64,000 bases of DNA from Grosmannia clavigera kw1407 (lineage: Eukaryota; Ascomycota; Sordariomycetes; Ophiostomatales; Ophiostomataceae), in the NCBI RefSeq assembly GCF_000143105.1, contig NW_014040576.1, positions 599,266 to 663,265 on the forward strand, written 5' to 3'. Each line of letters opens with the position of its first letter. Position 1 is the stretch's first letter. The translations under genes were made by a program, and so were the position numbers. The notes beneath the pieces were generated by a model, which was given only the letters and a program-made list of their open reading frames with translations, did no database searches and was not told the origin of the DNA. This document shows positions 36,576-46,990 of this stretch, one piece after another.

Positions 36576-37973
36576 CTAGACGACGAGATTGCGAGCGGCA
36601 AAGTCCTGCAAGTGGTCAGTTCGTGTCAGAGACCCGAGATCCGAGATCCGAGATCCGATCAGAGCACGTACGGGAAAGTCACGCTGGATGGCGTTGGTGA
36701 TGCTCTCGACCTCTTCGGCGAGGCTCTGGACGTTGGCGTCCCAGAGGCGGAGCTCGCTGTCGACGCGGCTTTCGGCGCGGCCGGAGCCCTTGCGGCCGGA
36801 GGCGTCGCCGCCCTCGAACCAGACGACGGCGGCGATCTGGTCAATACGGCCGAGCAGGCGGCCCTGTTCGATCATGCGGGCGGTCGTCTCCTCGGCGCGA
36901 TCGGGGGCCAGTGCGAGCAGGTCGGCGAGGTCGGCGAGGCGAATATTGCGATACAGCCGCGAGACGCCGAGCAGGTTGTGCTCGACGACGGCACGGGCGA
37001 GCACGGTCTGGCCGTCAGCCGTGGTAGCCAGCTGGTGTGGCTGCAGGCTGCGGGCAAACTGAGCCACGTCCGAGGCCGTCAGCAGCCGGTCGAGAAACAT
37101 GTTCTCGAGCATGGCAAAGGCCGGCAGGCTGGCAGCTCGCTCGTCCTTGTAAAGCCGGGCTAGCACGCGGCTGCGCGTCGGCCCTGCCGGTGCCAGGATC
37201 GCACACGTCACCGCCACGCCCAGCGTGTGCAGCCGCTCGTCCTCGGCGATGGCCGTGCTGTAGCTGATGTCGTGGTAGGCCGTGCTCGCAGCCAGAAACT
37301 CGCGCTTGGCGTCGTTGATCCGCGCCTGCGACAGCCGGAAGTGCAGCTTCAGCTCCGCGTCCTCCACCTCGTACAGCACCCCCTTGATCTTGTTCAGGTA
37401 TGCCTCCGCGCTCGTGCTGTCATCCACCTCCAGATAGTCCCGCACGATCCGCACCCACACCCGCACCTTGTCCTCCTGGCTGACTCGCCGTGCGCTGCCG
37501 TCCAGCGGAATCGTTGCTAGCAGCCGCGCTGCTTCCACGTAGTTCTCCGCTGCTTCCTGTGCCGTCGCCACCAGCTCGCTCAGCGTCGCCGCCTGCTCCA
37601 GGAAGCTCGCCTGGGTTGTCCCTCCGGATCCTGATCCTGAGCCTGAGCCTGAGCCCGAGCCCAAGCCTGGGCCTGAGCCTGAACTAGATCCTGCTCCCAG
37701 TCGCTGCAGCACGTGTTCACCCACTGCTATCTGCAGCTCACCGCTCTCGCTGTCCCGCAGCGCCTTCACCAGCCCGTCTAGCACTGCTCGTGCCGACATG
37801 ATGCCCGTCGACAGGTCGAACACGCTGTCGCCAATCGCCTTCAGGTCGTCGGCCATCGTGGCCGCGCTCGATATCGTTGGCAGCGTCTCCAGCATCGACA
37901 GCAGCGCCGGTCCGGCGTCTGATGTCTTCTCGGCCTCGGCCAGAAGCTCGCTGACCTTTGTGGATGGAGCCAT
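36576..37973 (-). CDS. CSN4: COP9 signalosome subunit 4 (PCI domain)
   Basis: Two exons on the minus strand (37973-36672, 36605-36576) encode about 443 residues. The protein is a PCI-domain scaffold subunit of the COP9 signalosome, which removes Nedd8 from cullins and in fungi controls development and light responses. Helical-repeat segments are followed by the PCI region, with RLYRNIRLADLADLLAL, ARMIEQGRLLGRIDQ and VVWFEGGDA characteristic of CSN4. An internal Gly/Ser-rich linker (about residues 95-117), encoded by a hexanucleotide repeat, makes it slightly longer than usual. The small last exon adds DFAARNLVV. A 43-codon in-frame extension upstream to 38102 is possible but looks like leader sequence, so I chose the ATG giving MAPSTKVSELL. 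Confidence 0.88.
   Translation of the reverse strand: MAPSTKVSELLAEAEKTSDAGPALLSMLETLPTISSAATMADDLKAIGDSVFDLSTGIMSARAVLDGLVKALRDSESGELQIAVGEHVLQRLGAGSSSGSGPGLGSGSGSGSGSGSGGTTQASFLEQAATLSELVATAQEAAENYVEAARLLATIPLDGSARRVSQEDKVRVWVRIVRDYLEVDDSTSAEAYLNKIKGVLYEVEDAELKLHFRLSQARINDAKREFLAASTAYHDISYSTAIAEDERLHTLGVAVTCAILAPAGPTRSRVLARLYKDERAASLPAFAMLENMFLDRLLTASDVAQFARSLQPHQLATTADGQTVLARAVVEHNLLGVSRLYRNIRLADLADLLALAPDRAEETTARMIEQGRLLGRIDQIAAVVWFEGGDASGRKGSGRAESRVDSELRLWDANVQSLAEEVESITNAIQRDFPVRALIGSRISDLGSLTRTDHLQDFAARNLVV
36632..36657. repeat. GATCCGA tandem repeat in CSN4 intron
   Basis: About three and a half copies of the 7-bp unit gagatcc lie in the single CSN4 intron (36606-36671). The tract makes up over a third of the intron. 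Confidence 0.8.
37622..37684 (-). repeat. Hexanucleotide repeat coding for a Gly/Ser linker
   Basis: Imperfect copies of cctgag/cctgat within CSN4 code for alternating Gly and Ser on the minus strand. The unit length of six keeps frame when copies are gained or lost. Confidence 0.85.
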
Positions 37974-38050
37974 GGTGGTGATGGGTTTGGCGGTGCTATA
38001 GCTTGGCTCTGTAAGATACTTGAGGCGGGGAGCTTTAGTGGGGATTAGAG

Positions 38051-38068
38051 TACGGAGTACGGAGTACT
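38051..38068. repeat. Tandem TACGGAG motif ending in a dyad
   Basis: Two direct copies with a 7-bp period end in GGAGTACT, placing the motif about 80 bp upstream of the CSN4 start codon. Confidence 0.8.
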
Positions 38069-38197
38069 CAAGGCTCTTGCCTAAGGAGTACTTCAATGTC
38101 ATGTGACATCACATGTGCACATCCAATGCAAAGGGTATTATTGTAGTGTCTTATATACATTGAGTAGCTCTTCTTGAGTTGGCTCTAGTTCTTCGTC

Positions 38198-38330
38198 CTC
38201 TCCGTTTCTCTCCTCTGTTCTCTCTCCTCTCCTCTTCTCTATCCTCCCTTTCTCTCCTTCTCTCCTCTCTCCTCCCTCTCTCCCCTCTCCTCCCTCTCTC
38301 CTCTCTCCTCTTCTCTCATTCCCATACCTC
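38198..38330. repeat. CT-rich low-complexity tract (TCTCC/TCTTC)
   Basis: About 130 bp of nearly pure C and T on the plus strand made of imperfect CTCTCCTC units. It lies downstream of the dynein intermediate chain stop codon, in its probable 3' UTR. Confidence 0.85.
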
Positions 38331-38358
38331 TTCGTCCCTTCTTCCTGCCCACTCCCCC

Positions 38359-40586
38359 CTATACCCCCCCTCCGTTCCCTCCCGCCTCCAGCCGGTTCAC
38401 CAGCTTCTTCACATTCGTCCACTCCTCACTCCGCAGGTTCTCCTTCCCGCCTAGGTCCGGCCCCACCTCAAACACGGTCAGCGTCCCGGCAATGCCGCCC
38501 GTTGCCAGCCGCCGCCCGTCGCTCTTGTCCCAGGCCACCTTGTTGAGACTGTTGGCCAGCAGCGAGCGGCCATCCTTGCGCGGACTCGGGCTGATCCGTG
38601 CCACCGGCTCCTCCGTCTCCACCGTGATGTCCCATAGCTCCAGCCAGCCGGCCCCGTCCACGAGACTGAAGACACCCGGCTTCACCGGCGACCAGGCCGC
38701 ATCGTACACCACATCCTCGCGCACAAAGTCCATCAGCGGCGTCACCACGCCATCGCTGCTGCTGCTGCCGCTGCCGCTGCCGGCACCCCCGATCCCGCCA
38801 ATGCTCCCAATGCCGCCCACACCGCCGCCCCCGACGCCCGGTCCGGCTGCCCCCCCCGCCACCACCGTACTCGTCGCTGCTGGCGCCCGCACCTTCCACA
38901 GCTTCACCGACCAGTCCAGGCTCGCCGACAGCACCAGGTCGCCCAGGTCTACCGGCCCGCGTGCAGGATGGAAGTCCACCGACATCACCGGCGCCGCGTG
39001 GCCCCGGTAGCTCACCCGCGCGTCCACACCTGCCTTGGCCCCGGCTCGGTCGTATCGGTGGCACGGGTAGATCGTGCCTTCCTCGGAGCCGACTAGGAAA
39101 AACGTCGGGTCCGCGTCCGGAAACGCCAGGCTCGTCGGCGCCAGGTCGTCGATCTTGCTTGGTGGCGGCACCGTCAGCGACAGAAACTCCTGTGGCTGTG
39201 CCAGCATGTTCTCAGCCCACCCACACACCACCCCGTCCGTGCTGCAGCTGATGATGTTGTTGGCGTTCTGCGTCCCCACAATGTCCAGCGCGTATACCGG
39301 GTGCGTGTGTCCCGATCCCGTCAGCGGTGTCTTCTGCACCGGCGCCGAGCGTGCCCGCGTGTCCCACACCAGCACTTGCCCGCTGTACGTCCCGCCAAAA
39401 ATCAGGTTCGGGTTGAAGGGCGAGAAGCGTGCTGTCAGGATGTCCGACTGCGCGTGGAACACAAACTCGGGTCGGTCGTGCAGATTGAGGCTCCATACCT
39501 GCACCACTCCGTCAGGCTCGTGCGGTGCTGCTGGATTCTTCGTGTACGATGCCAGCATCAGGTCCGGGAACTTGGGCGAAAAGTCGATGGACGTGATCAT
39601 CCGCTTGCGCGACCACTTCTCGTCGTAGAACTGCCGGATCTCCTTCACCTTCCGCCGTCCCCGGCCGCCCACGTTGCCCTGCTCGTCCTCCTCGTCCTTG
39701 TCGTATGCCTGCAGCGTGTAGTCCGTCAGGATGTCGTATTCCAGGTCCAGCGCCTTCTCGATCACCTTGGTCGACCGTTCCAGAAAGTCCGCAAAATCCA
39801 CCGACGACGTCACCGCCTCCAGCTCCTCTGTCGTCAGCACCCGTGCCGGGTAGTTGGCCGTCTCTGCCTCGACTCGTGCGTCTTCCTGGCCTGCAAGATG
39901 CTCCCGCGTCGCCAGCAGCTCTTCCTCCACCTCCCGCCGGATGTTCTTGCGCAGCTCCTCTTCCCGGTCCCGGCCCCGCCGGCTCATCCGCTTGCTCGCC
40001 GTCGTCATCGCCAGCGGATCGTCGCCGTCCGAATCGTACGCTCCCTGGTTCTGCAAAGGTGCTGGCGGCAACAGGTCGTCCGTCGTCTGCACGCCCTTGC
40101 TGTACGAGTAGATCTCCTTCACCGGCGACGGCGGACACTCGTAGATCGTCGTCAGCGACACCGTCGTCAGCACCTGCGGCTGTGACGTCGGCCCCGTTGC
40201 CGCCTGCAAGTTTGCTGACAGCGCAAACTCGGACGTCGCGTTGCTCATCTCACCCGCACTCAACACGCTGTTTGGCCGGCTGCCCCTGAGCGCCGGCGAT
40301 GCCGCCCCGCCCGTTGTCGTCGATCCCGGCCGGCTCTCGCCCACCAGGCTGTTGATCAGCGACTCAATCTCCCGCCGGTTATCCGCCCGTCCAGGCACCG
40401 GCGATATGAGCTGCTCGCCTCGTCAGCTCGTTCCTCTTCTCATCCACATCCGCCACTTCCACTCACGTCGGCCTGGCCTATGCTGTGCCGGCTGGCAGAC
40501 GCCTGCGTGCGCAGCTCGCGCTGGCGCTTCAGCTCTGCGAGCTTCGCCTTCTTCGCCAGGATTTCATCGCGCCGCTGCTGCATCAT
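38359..40586 (-). CDS. Cytoplasmic dynein intermediate chain
   Basis: Two exons on the minus strand (40586-40467, 40410-38359) encode about 723 residues. The protein links the dynein motor to dynactin and cargo for minus-end transport along microtubules. The N-terminal helix MMQQRRDEILAKKAKLAELK is the conserved dynactin p150-binding coiled coil. SYSKGVQTTDD matches the LC8 light-chain motif (TQT-type). A charged linker with DFLERSTKVIEKAL precedes a C-terminal WD40 propeller (VQVWSLNLHD, VLVWDTRA, VKLWKV, LELWDI). A Gly/Ser-rich insert of about 35 residues interrupts the propeller between the VKLWKV and LMDFVRED regions. The gene is divergent from ATP synthase subunit e, sharing a 565-bp promoter with a perfect E-box palindrome. 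Confidence 0.93.
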
Positions 40587-41151
40587 GAATGTCGCTCTGT
40601 CTGCTTCGCTTGTGTTTGCTCGCCGTTCTATGTGCCCATGGCAGGAAGTGCCCAGGTTGCAGGAGTCGTCTGAGCAGAATCACGTCTGCTGCAAGTCTGC
40701 TTCTTCTGTGCACGGAAGAGATCGCAAACGTCAGTCTATATGGACGTTGTCGCTGTCTCTGTCGTCGGCCGTCCTTCTCGCGATACGCGTCGCTTGCGAC
40801 AAGCTTCCACAAACGCTGAAGAGAGCATAGCCGTTAGCGGCCGATGATGTGTCACGTGACACAACTGGCAACAAGTGGGGTGCCGGCACCCCTGGAGTGA
40901 CTGTAGCGGACCTTCTGCCCGCGAAAAATCCCGACAGCAGACGAAGGGCTCTCTTGTGTGCTCTGTAGCGAGAGAGAAATTTCCCAACGCGATCCGCGAG
41001 CAAGAGCAAAAAAAAGTCAATTGAACCACACCACGGACACACTCCCACCGCCTCTATCCGCCTCCCTCTGCCCACCGGCTCGCAATTCTGCCTACCGCCA
41101 TCCGATCTCGACCGCACTTTCAGCAGCAACTCCGCCGCTTTCTCCATCACA
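40587..41151. promoter_or_regulatory. Divergent promoter of dynein IC and ATP synthase e genes
   Basis: This 565-bp intergenic region separates head-to-head genes and includes the 14-bp palindrome at 40849-40862. The half nearer the ATP synthase gene is pyrimidine-rich on the plus strand (41041-41150). Confidence 0.6.
40849..40862. promoter_or_regulatory. Perfect palindrome GTGTCACGTGACAC (E-box)
   Basis: A 14-bp perfect dyad centred on CACGTG, containing TCACGTGA, the site bound in yeasts by Cbf1-type bHLH factors. It lies 263 bp from the dynein start and 290 bp from the ATP synthase e start. Confidence 0.6.
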
Positions 41152-41638
41152 ATGTCGACCAGCGCAGGCGTCAACGTATGTCGTGCTTCTTGTCCGAGCA
41201 GCCCATTGCGGATGCACACGGAATCCACCGTTGGCGGAAGCCCGGTCTGGCCGATGCTCTGAATGCTGACACGTCCTTTCTTTCCCCCGCCTGCAGGTTC
41301 TCCGGTACTCGGCTCTCGGCTTGGGCGTCTTCTACGGCTTCTACCACCAGCGGAAGATCTACTCGGCAGATAAGGTGGCTGCTGCAAAGCAGGAATACGA
41401 GCACAAGCAGAAGCTCATTGAGCAGGCCAAGGCAGAGTACAGCAAGTCGAAGCTGCCGCCATCATCAGGCAGCGGACGTGAGTGCTTACGAAGTGGGGGG
41501 AGAGAGACAGAACAGAGACAGCACGAGAGGGGTCACTTGGACTACCCGCTAACCTCGACAACAGTGAACCAGGACCCGACGGACCCCAAGTTCGACCTCG
41601 AGGCATACCTGGAGTCGTTGGCAAAGGCGAACCCATAG
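41152..41638 (+). CDS. ATP21: Mitochondrial ATP synthase subunit e
   Basis: Three exons (41152-41175, 41297-41477, 41565-41638) encode about 92 residues, the normal length for this small protein (yeast Tim11/Atp21). It is a single-pass inner-membrane protein that promotes F1Fo dimer formation and so crista shape. The membrane helix near the N-terminus, LRYSALGLGVFYGFYHQ, includes the GxxxG motif (GVFYG) needed for dimerisation. It is followed by a coiled-coil stretch rich in Lys, Glu and Gln (ADKVAAAKQEYEHKQKLIEQ). No cleavable presequence is expected for the family. The first exon has only eight codons. Confidence 0.92.
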
Positions 41639-42913
41639 ACGGCCGGCCTCGGACGACTGGCCGGGAGGGGGTGCGAGAACGAGAACGGGAACGGGGACGG
41701 TGATGAAGATGGTGATGGGAACGAGGATGGGAATGGTGATAGGACTGCCTTGGATATAGAGGCAGACCAGTATTGATGGAAAAACGATAATCGAGGCGGC
41801 GCCGGGATGGGCATGAGGCTGAGGACGGATTGGAGACGGACATCTGGCAGTGGTCTCACGGTTCCGTATTTTGTTGCGTCATTTTCCGCCTCGTGGCCGT
41901 TTTACGGTGCGGAAAGACATCGAATCGACAAGCAGCCTCATGAACGGGACGACGAGGTGCACTCACGCGGGTGCGGATGACCAGACGACGCATAGCTGCT
42001 CCACCATGATAAACAACGCATCAGCGTATATTTCCCTTGCCAGTCTCGACACCTGCACTTGTATGGTTGTAAGATAAAATTACCAATTTAGACGGGCCAT
42101 GGCCTTGGCCTGCGAGGATCGTGTCTGCCGTTGTCGTGCCGTGTTGTGACGTGTCCTGGCCTGCCGTACGATATCGGGCTCTCACTCTCTCCTTCTTCCG
42201 GCTCTCTTCCAGAGCCGAGCCAATCCGCGAGAGTGCAAATGATTTCGGCACCGGCCGTCCGGAGCGGCCAGGTACCAGCGGCTGAACAGCAGGGCAGAAG
42301 CTAAGGCTACGGAGTGTGAGTACTTTGTAGCACGAGTAGACTGCTGAAAGCTGCGAGAAGCTACTGTAGATCCCGGCCCTGAAACCCTGATTCCCCCCAG
42401 ATTGCCTCCGTCATAGCCGCGCATCGCCTGACCACAATGGCAGCAGAACACTCGTTAATCTCACCACCTGCCTAGGCCCACTGGCGGCAGCTCCTATTCT
42501 CACAGCTCCTTTGGGACTGTTCGCAGAAAGGCCGATCACAGGCAAATGGCAAGCCTTATCGAGCAACACGCCCAGCTTTCCACCACGCCACCATCCAATG
42601 ATAAGCCGTGCCGCTCTTTCTCGTTTTTCACTCCTTCCCCATGTGGCATTGACTCAGCCTTTTCTACTCGTCTCTGTTTGGTCTTGTATTCCGAGGCCTC
42701 TCATCGTGCCTTTATTCCGCGTCGCATTTGCCCTTTTACCTCTCTGCTCCCTACCGTTCCCTTTGCCCGTCGGCAGACCCGTTTCTCCCACGCTTCCCTG
42801 CCGTGTTAGATGGGCCGGGCTGCCCCCTCACCCACCTCCGTTGCGCTAGCATCATCGCTCACTGCTGCCCGCCGGCCAGACCGACCATCATCACAGCCTC
42901 CCCCATCTTTGGA
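41639..42913. other. Promoter and leader of the PP2C gene
   Basis: No other gene is recognised. A G/A-rich imperfect repeat (gggaacg/gatggtgatg units) lies at 41680-41745 in the ATP synthase e 3' region. The plus strand becomes pyrimidine-rich after 42560. A partial TACGGAGTG motif occurs at 42308-42316. The reading frame of the phosphatase is open from 42728, so the start might lie further upstream. Confidence 0.5.
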
Positions 42914-44346
42914 ATGAGCAGGCTACTACGACCGCTTCAACCACCACCGACCATCACCTCACACGTTCTGCCAGCACGATGGTCCCGCTGCAGCTACAGC
43001 CACCGCCGCGGTTGCAGCTGCAGCTGTGTTCGCCAGCTTGGCCGTCCTCTCTCTGACTCTGCCCAGCATCCACGCCTCTATTCACACTCGAGCCTGCAGC
43101 CGTATTCATGGCCACCGTCACGAAGGCACATGTCGTCGACTGCTATCGCAGCATCGCCTGACCCGTGCTGCTATACCCACGATGCCGACGACCACAACGA
43201 TGCCGACCTGCCCTACAACCGCTGTGGCCGGCCGCCATTTGCCCGGCCGTCGCCACCTCAGCCTTTTCGCTTCGACACGGGCGTCGGCATGTTTGCGAAG
43301 CGCACACCGCGGCCGTTTCCCCCGCCGTTCTATTCGCCCCCGTCCGCGTCGTTCTCCGATCCGCTTAGCACGCACCATCTGAGTCGGGACCGTCGTCGAG
43401 CCGTGGTCGGCGGCCAGCTGATCGGTGGCTGCACCAACGGCGATGATGCCGTCTATGCGAGCGAGTATTTCGTCGCGGCCAACGACGGCGTGGGTGCCTG
43501 GTCGACACGGCCGCGCGGCCACGCTGGCCTCTGGGCACGTCTGGTCGCCCACTTCTGGGCAGACGCCGTCTACAACGACCTGCGGGCGGCCGATGCGATG
43601 CATATCCCTCCAGACCCCGCCCGCTGTCTGCAACAGGCATACGAACAGACCATGGAGGCAACACAGGCGCCCAACGATTGGCAGGGAACCACAACAGCGA
43701 CCGGTGCACAGCTGTCCTACCATCGACCGGAGCCGACGAGCAAAGGCGCCGCAGGCGGAGGTGGAGGCGATGGGAGGAGCAAGTACGAACCGATGCTCTA
43801 TGTGACCAACCTGGGCGACTCGCAGGTAATGGTGGTGCGGCCGGCCGAAAGCCTGATGGTGTTCAAGACCAAGGAGCAGTGGCACTGGTTCGACTGTCCG
43901 CGGCAGCTGGGCACCAACAGCCCGGACACACCGCTCAGCAACGCCGTGGTCGACACGGTGCCAATTCACGTCGGCGACGTCGTGCTGGCCATGTCTGACG
44001 GCGTCATCGACAACCTGTGGTCGCACGAGATTGTCGAGCGGGTAAGCCGCAGCGTGGCCACGTGGCAGGCCCGCGAGAAGACAGACCTGGACCTGGAGCG
44101 CGGCATGATGGCTGTCGTGGCCGAGGAGCTGGTAGAGGCGGCGCGTGTCATTGCCGTCGATCCGTATGCCGAGAGCCCTTATATGGAGCATGCCATCGAG
44201 GAGGGTTTGCCCAGCGAGGGAGGTAGGTCAAAAGCCCATGCCACAAACGCGCCCATGACTGGATGTTGCGGCTGACGAGACACACAGGCAAGCTCGACGA
44301 TATCAGTGTTGTGGCGGCGATATGCCGGCGTAACGACGCGGTGTGA
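42914..44346 (+). CDS. PTC7-like PP2C-type protein phosphatase
   Basis: Two exons (42914-44222, 44288-44346) encode about 455 residues. The catalytic domain has the PP2C metal and active-site motifs FVAANDGVGAW, LYVTNLGDSQ, VVLAMSDGVIDN and a C-terminal GKLDDISVV, whose Asp pair is completed across the intron. The layout matches the PTC7/PPTC7 subgroup, mitochondrial Mn/Mg-dependent Ser/Thr phosphatases known in yeast to act on coenzyme Q biosynthesis. The first roughly 60 residues are rich in Arg, Ser, Pro and Cys with almost no acidic residues, as in a mitochondrial targeting leader. The frame is open upstream to an ATG at 42728; I chose 42914 because it begins the leader-like MSRLLRPL. The exact start is uncertain. 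Confidence 0.82.
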
Positions 44347-44747
44347 GAGAATTTACAGGTATTGGTCCGCATGTTATAGCGACTTGTTGCGGAATCACAC
44401 GGCTATCTCGGTTATCTAGAATGGGTATTTTCGGGGCGTCGCATGGCTTGTTTAAATGGGGGTGCAAAGCATAGAATTACTCGTGCGTTGATGCACACTA
44501 ACACGGAACCATCTCGCTTTCCGCAAGCTGGGGTGGGCATCCCGATATAATAGAGTATGGAGAACGAACGACCCGATGTGGGAGTATAAAAGCAGAAAGA
44601 ATTGGGGCCCGGAGTAGTGTGAATAAGCGGGTCTCCGATAAGGAACGCATCTGGCTTATCGGACAAGAAAAATTATATGGGCAGAATTCCGGCCTCTGTT
44701 CATCTCTCGCCTTGCATCCAGACAGCTCCGAGGCAGACAAGGACAGG
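44347..44747. other. Spacer PP2C/UTP23
   Basis: This spacer of 401 bp lies between two plus-strand genes. No gene is seen; the left part should hold the phosphatase 3' UTR and the right part the UTP23 promoter. Confidence 0.5.
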
Positions 44748-45846
44748 ATGCGTGCCAAACGATCCAAGCAGTACAAGAAGCTGGTTCAGCAGTTCAATCT
44801 GCACCATGGATTCCGCGAGCCATACCAGGTGTTAGGTAAGCGATCGGCTGCGACCAGGCCGATGTTTGTGGGTGCCCAGCTAACTATCTGGCTTTCTGTT
44901 CTTTTCCGCAGTCGACGCCGACCTCGTCCGCGATGCGCAGCGCTTCACCATGGATCTCCAGGCCGGCCTGGAGCGGACTCTCCACGGTAAGGTGAAGATC
45001 ATGTAAGTCTGCGCCGACATGTCGCACAGCCTGCTCACCCTGCTCACCCTGCTTTTTTTTTACTCGCCAGGATCACCCAGTGCTGCATCCGCCACCTGTA
45101 CGCGCAGGGCCGTGAAGACCGCAGCGTCAACAAGGCCATCGATCTGGCCAAGACGTTTGAGCGTCGCCGCTGCGGCCACAAGCCGGAGGAGTTTGAGGAG
45201 CCGCTGTCGACGCTCGCCTGCCTCGGCCACGTGGTGGACGAGAAGGGCCGCGGCGAAAACAAGCACCGCTACGTCGTGGCGAGCCAAGACCAGGATGTGC
45301 GGCGGCACATGCGCGGCATCGCCGGCGTACCGCTGATCTACATTGTACGTTGGATGAAGGCGTGGCAGAACGGAAGAACGGCAGCACTAACACAAACAGT
45401 CGCGGAGCGTGATGATCATGGAGCCCATGTCGGCCCCCACGGCAAAGGTGGGCGTCCAGGCCGAACGAGCCAAGTTCCGGAGCGAGCTGCGCAAGTTGAC
45501 GGGCGAGAAGCGCAAACGGACCGACGACGACGACGGGACCGACAGCGACGCCAGCGATGCAGACGACGACAAGGACAACAAGGATGACACGGAGAAGAAG
45601 AAGAAAAAGAAGAAGCAGTACGGACTCAAAGCTCCAAACCCGCTGTCGATTAAGAAGAGGAAGGACAAGACGACGACGACGGCGACTGCGCTGCCAAAGA
45701 GTTCGGGCGAGCCGGCTGCCAAGACCTCGACAGACGATGCGGCTCCCAAGCGGAAGCGGAAGCGCAAGCACAAGCACAACAGCGCGACACCCGCCGAGGC
45801 CGGGGCGGTGCCTGTGTCTGCACCTGCGGCCGTGTCGGATGAGTAA
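44748..45846 (+). CDS. UTP23: rRNA-processing protein UTP23
   Basis: Four exons (44748-44835, 44912-45002, 45071-45344, 45400-45846) encode about 299 residues. UTP23 is a nucleolar PIN-like domain protein of the small-subunit processome, needed for early 18S rRNA cleavages and snR30 release. The N-terminus MRAKRSKQYKKLVQQF is the family start. The PIN-like domain includes TQCCIRHLY, RRCGHK and LACLGH, cysteines and histidines that fit the zinc-finger seen in yeast Utp23. HRYVVASQDQDVRRHMRGI follows, with VPLIYI closing the fold. The C-terminal tail has acidic (DDDDGTDSD) and lysine-rich (EKKKKKKK, KRKRKRKHKHK) blocks, as expected for nucleolar targeting and RNA binding. Confidence 0.93.
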
Positions 45847-46990
45847 TGGCTGCCGGCAGAGCAGCCGTGCGTATGAGTACGAGTATTTGTTAGATACCAT
45901 GAACTAGACCACAAAATTGCATCGTATTTGAGCTTGCAGAATCGCCAGACATAGACTGGTCATCCGGCCTCAGACGTCTTACCATGCATGTGCTTCTGGA
46001 CCTACGCACTCCGTAGAATCATGCGCTTCTGCAGGTGATCCGGTTTTCTGGGCCTTCTCCATATCTCCCAATCTGTCCCTCCAACCGGAAGCCAGAAGGA
46101 ACTGCCCGCCCGCCTGCTATTCGCCGGACGCTCAATGCTCCTTCGCCTAGTCAGGCAGCGGTCGCTTTGCTGACTAAACATAATAGCACCTGTCCGCTGT
46201 CTGCTGTCTGCTGCCGGGTGGCCTCTGCGGCTGATCCCCTCCCCTAGGACACGCGCTAGGGACTGTACTCCAGAGTTACAGGTCACAAGCTGCCTGGCAC
46301 GAGTCTCCCTGATTCACTACGCGCAATCGTCGCCCAGTCAATTCCCAATCGCGACAAAATCCTAATACCACTACGACGCCATCCACCTCCCCCCGACAAC
46401 CCTCCGCCACCAGATCGTCCACACACAAACACTACCACCCTTGCACTGGCTCTTGTTGCACGCGAGTACCTTGCAGCCACGCGCTGTGCCACACACGCCT
46501 CGCCAGGACCTTTCTCCAGCATAGGTACGCTCTTTTGTTGTTTTGCTCCCTCAACCTTTCTGCCTTCTGTCTTTCTGCAGACGCCTGCTGGCTGCCCCTC
46601 TACTTTGATCGCTGTCCGTCCAACGAACGGTTGACCGCCGCTGCTTTGGCTACCTCGACAACCGTCCGTTCGGGTTCTTGCTTCTGACCACTGCGCATTC
46701 TTTGATTTCGGCCTCTCTCGCTGAAACACCAGCTAAATGCCCCCAACAGGTAGACCAGCCTCGTACAACGCGCATTCACTCGCTTTGCACGGGTATGCTA
46801 TTCGGCGCGCTTGTCGCTTCTGCATGCAGTAGACAATTTGCTTCTCTGTCTCGTTGAGAAGCCCGAGACTGCTTGTCGTCGACGCCACCGTCCGTCCAAC
46901 AACTCCGCCGCCGGCGCATCACAACCACGACGTCCCCGACCAGACGGCGGCTGCAACGGCGCGCCGTTCCCGTGGGAGGCGCCAGTCCAG
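45847..46990. other. Promoter and leader of the checkpoint kinase gene
   Basis: No separate gene is seen. The plus strand from about 46300 is C/T-rich. An ATG at 46737 opens a short frame followed by a GT donor-like sequence (ccaacaggtag) and could be an upstream ORF or an additional 5' exon of the kinase gene. A TACTCCGTA-like copy (cactccgta) lies near 46008-46016. Confidence 0.5.

Larger units (their letters stand above)
37974..38358. other. Spacer: dynein gene 3' end and CSN4 promoter
   Basis: It holds a tandem TACGGAGTA element at 38051-38068, inverted CATGTGA...TCACATG arms at 38099-38115, and a long CT-rich tract at 38198-38330. No gene is seen. Confidence 0.6.

Noticed and set aside
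38198..38330. CT tract considered as a telomere-like or centromeric repeat
   Set aside because: It is a simple imperfect pyrimidine microsatellite with no telomeric unit and lies in a 3' UTR position.
43118..44191. 357-codon minus-strand frame
   Set aside because: It is antisense to the PP2C catalytic domain.
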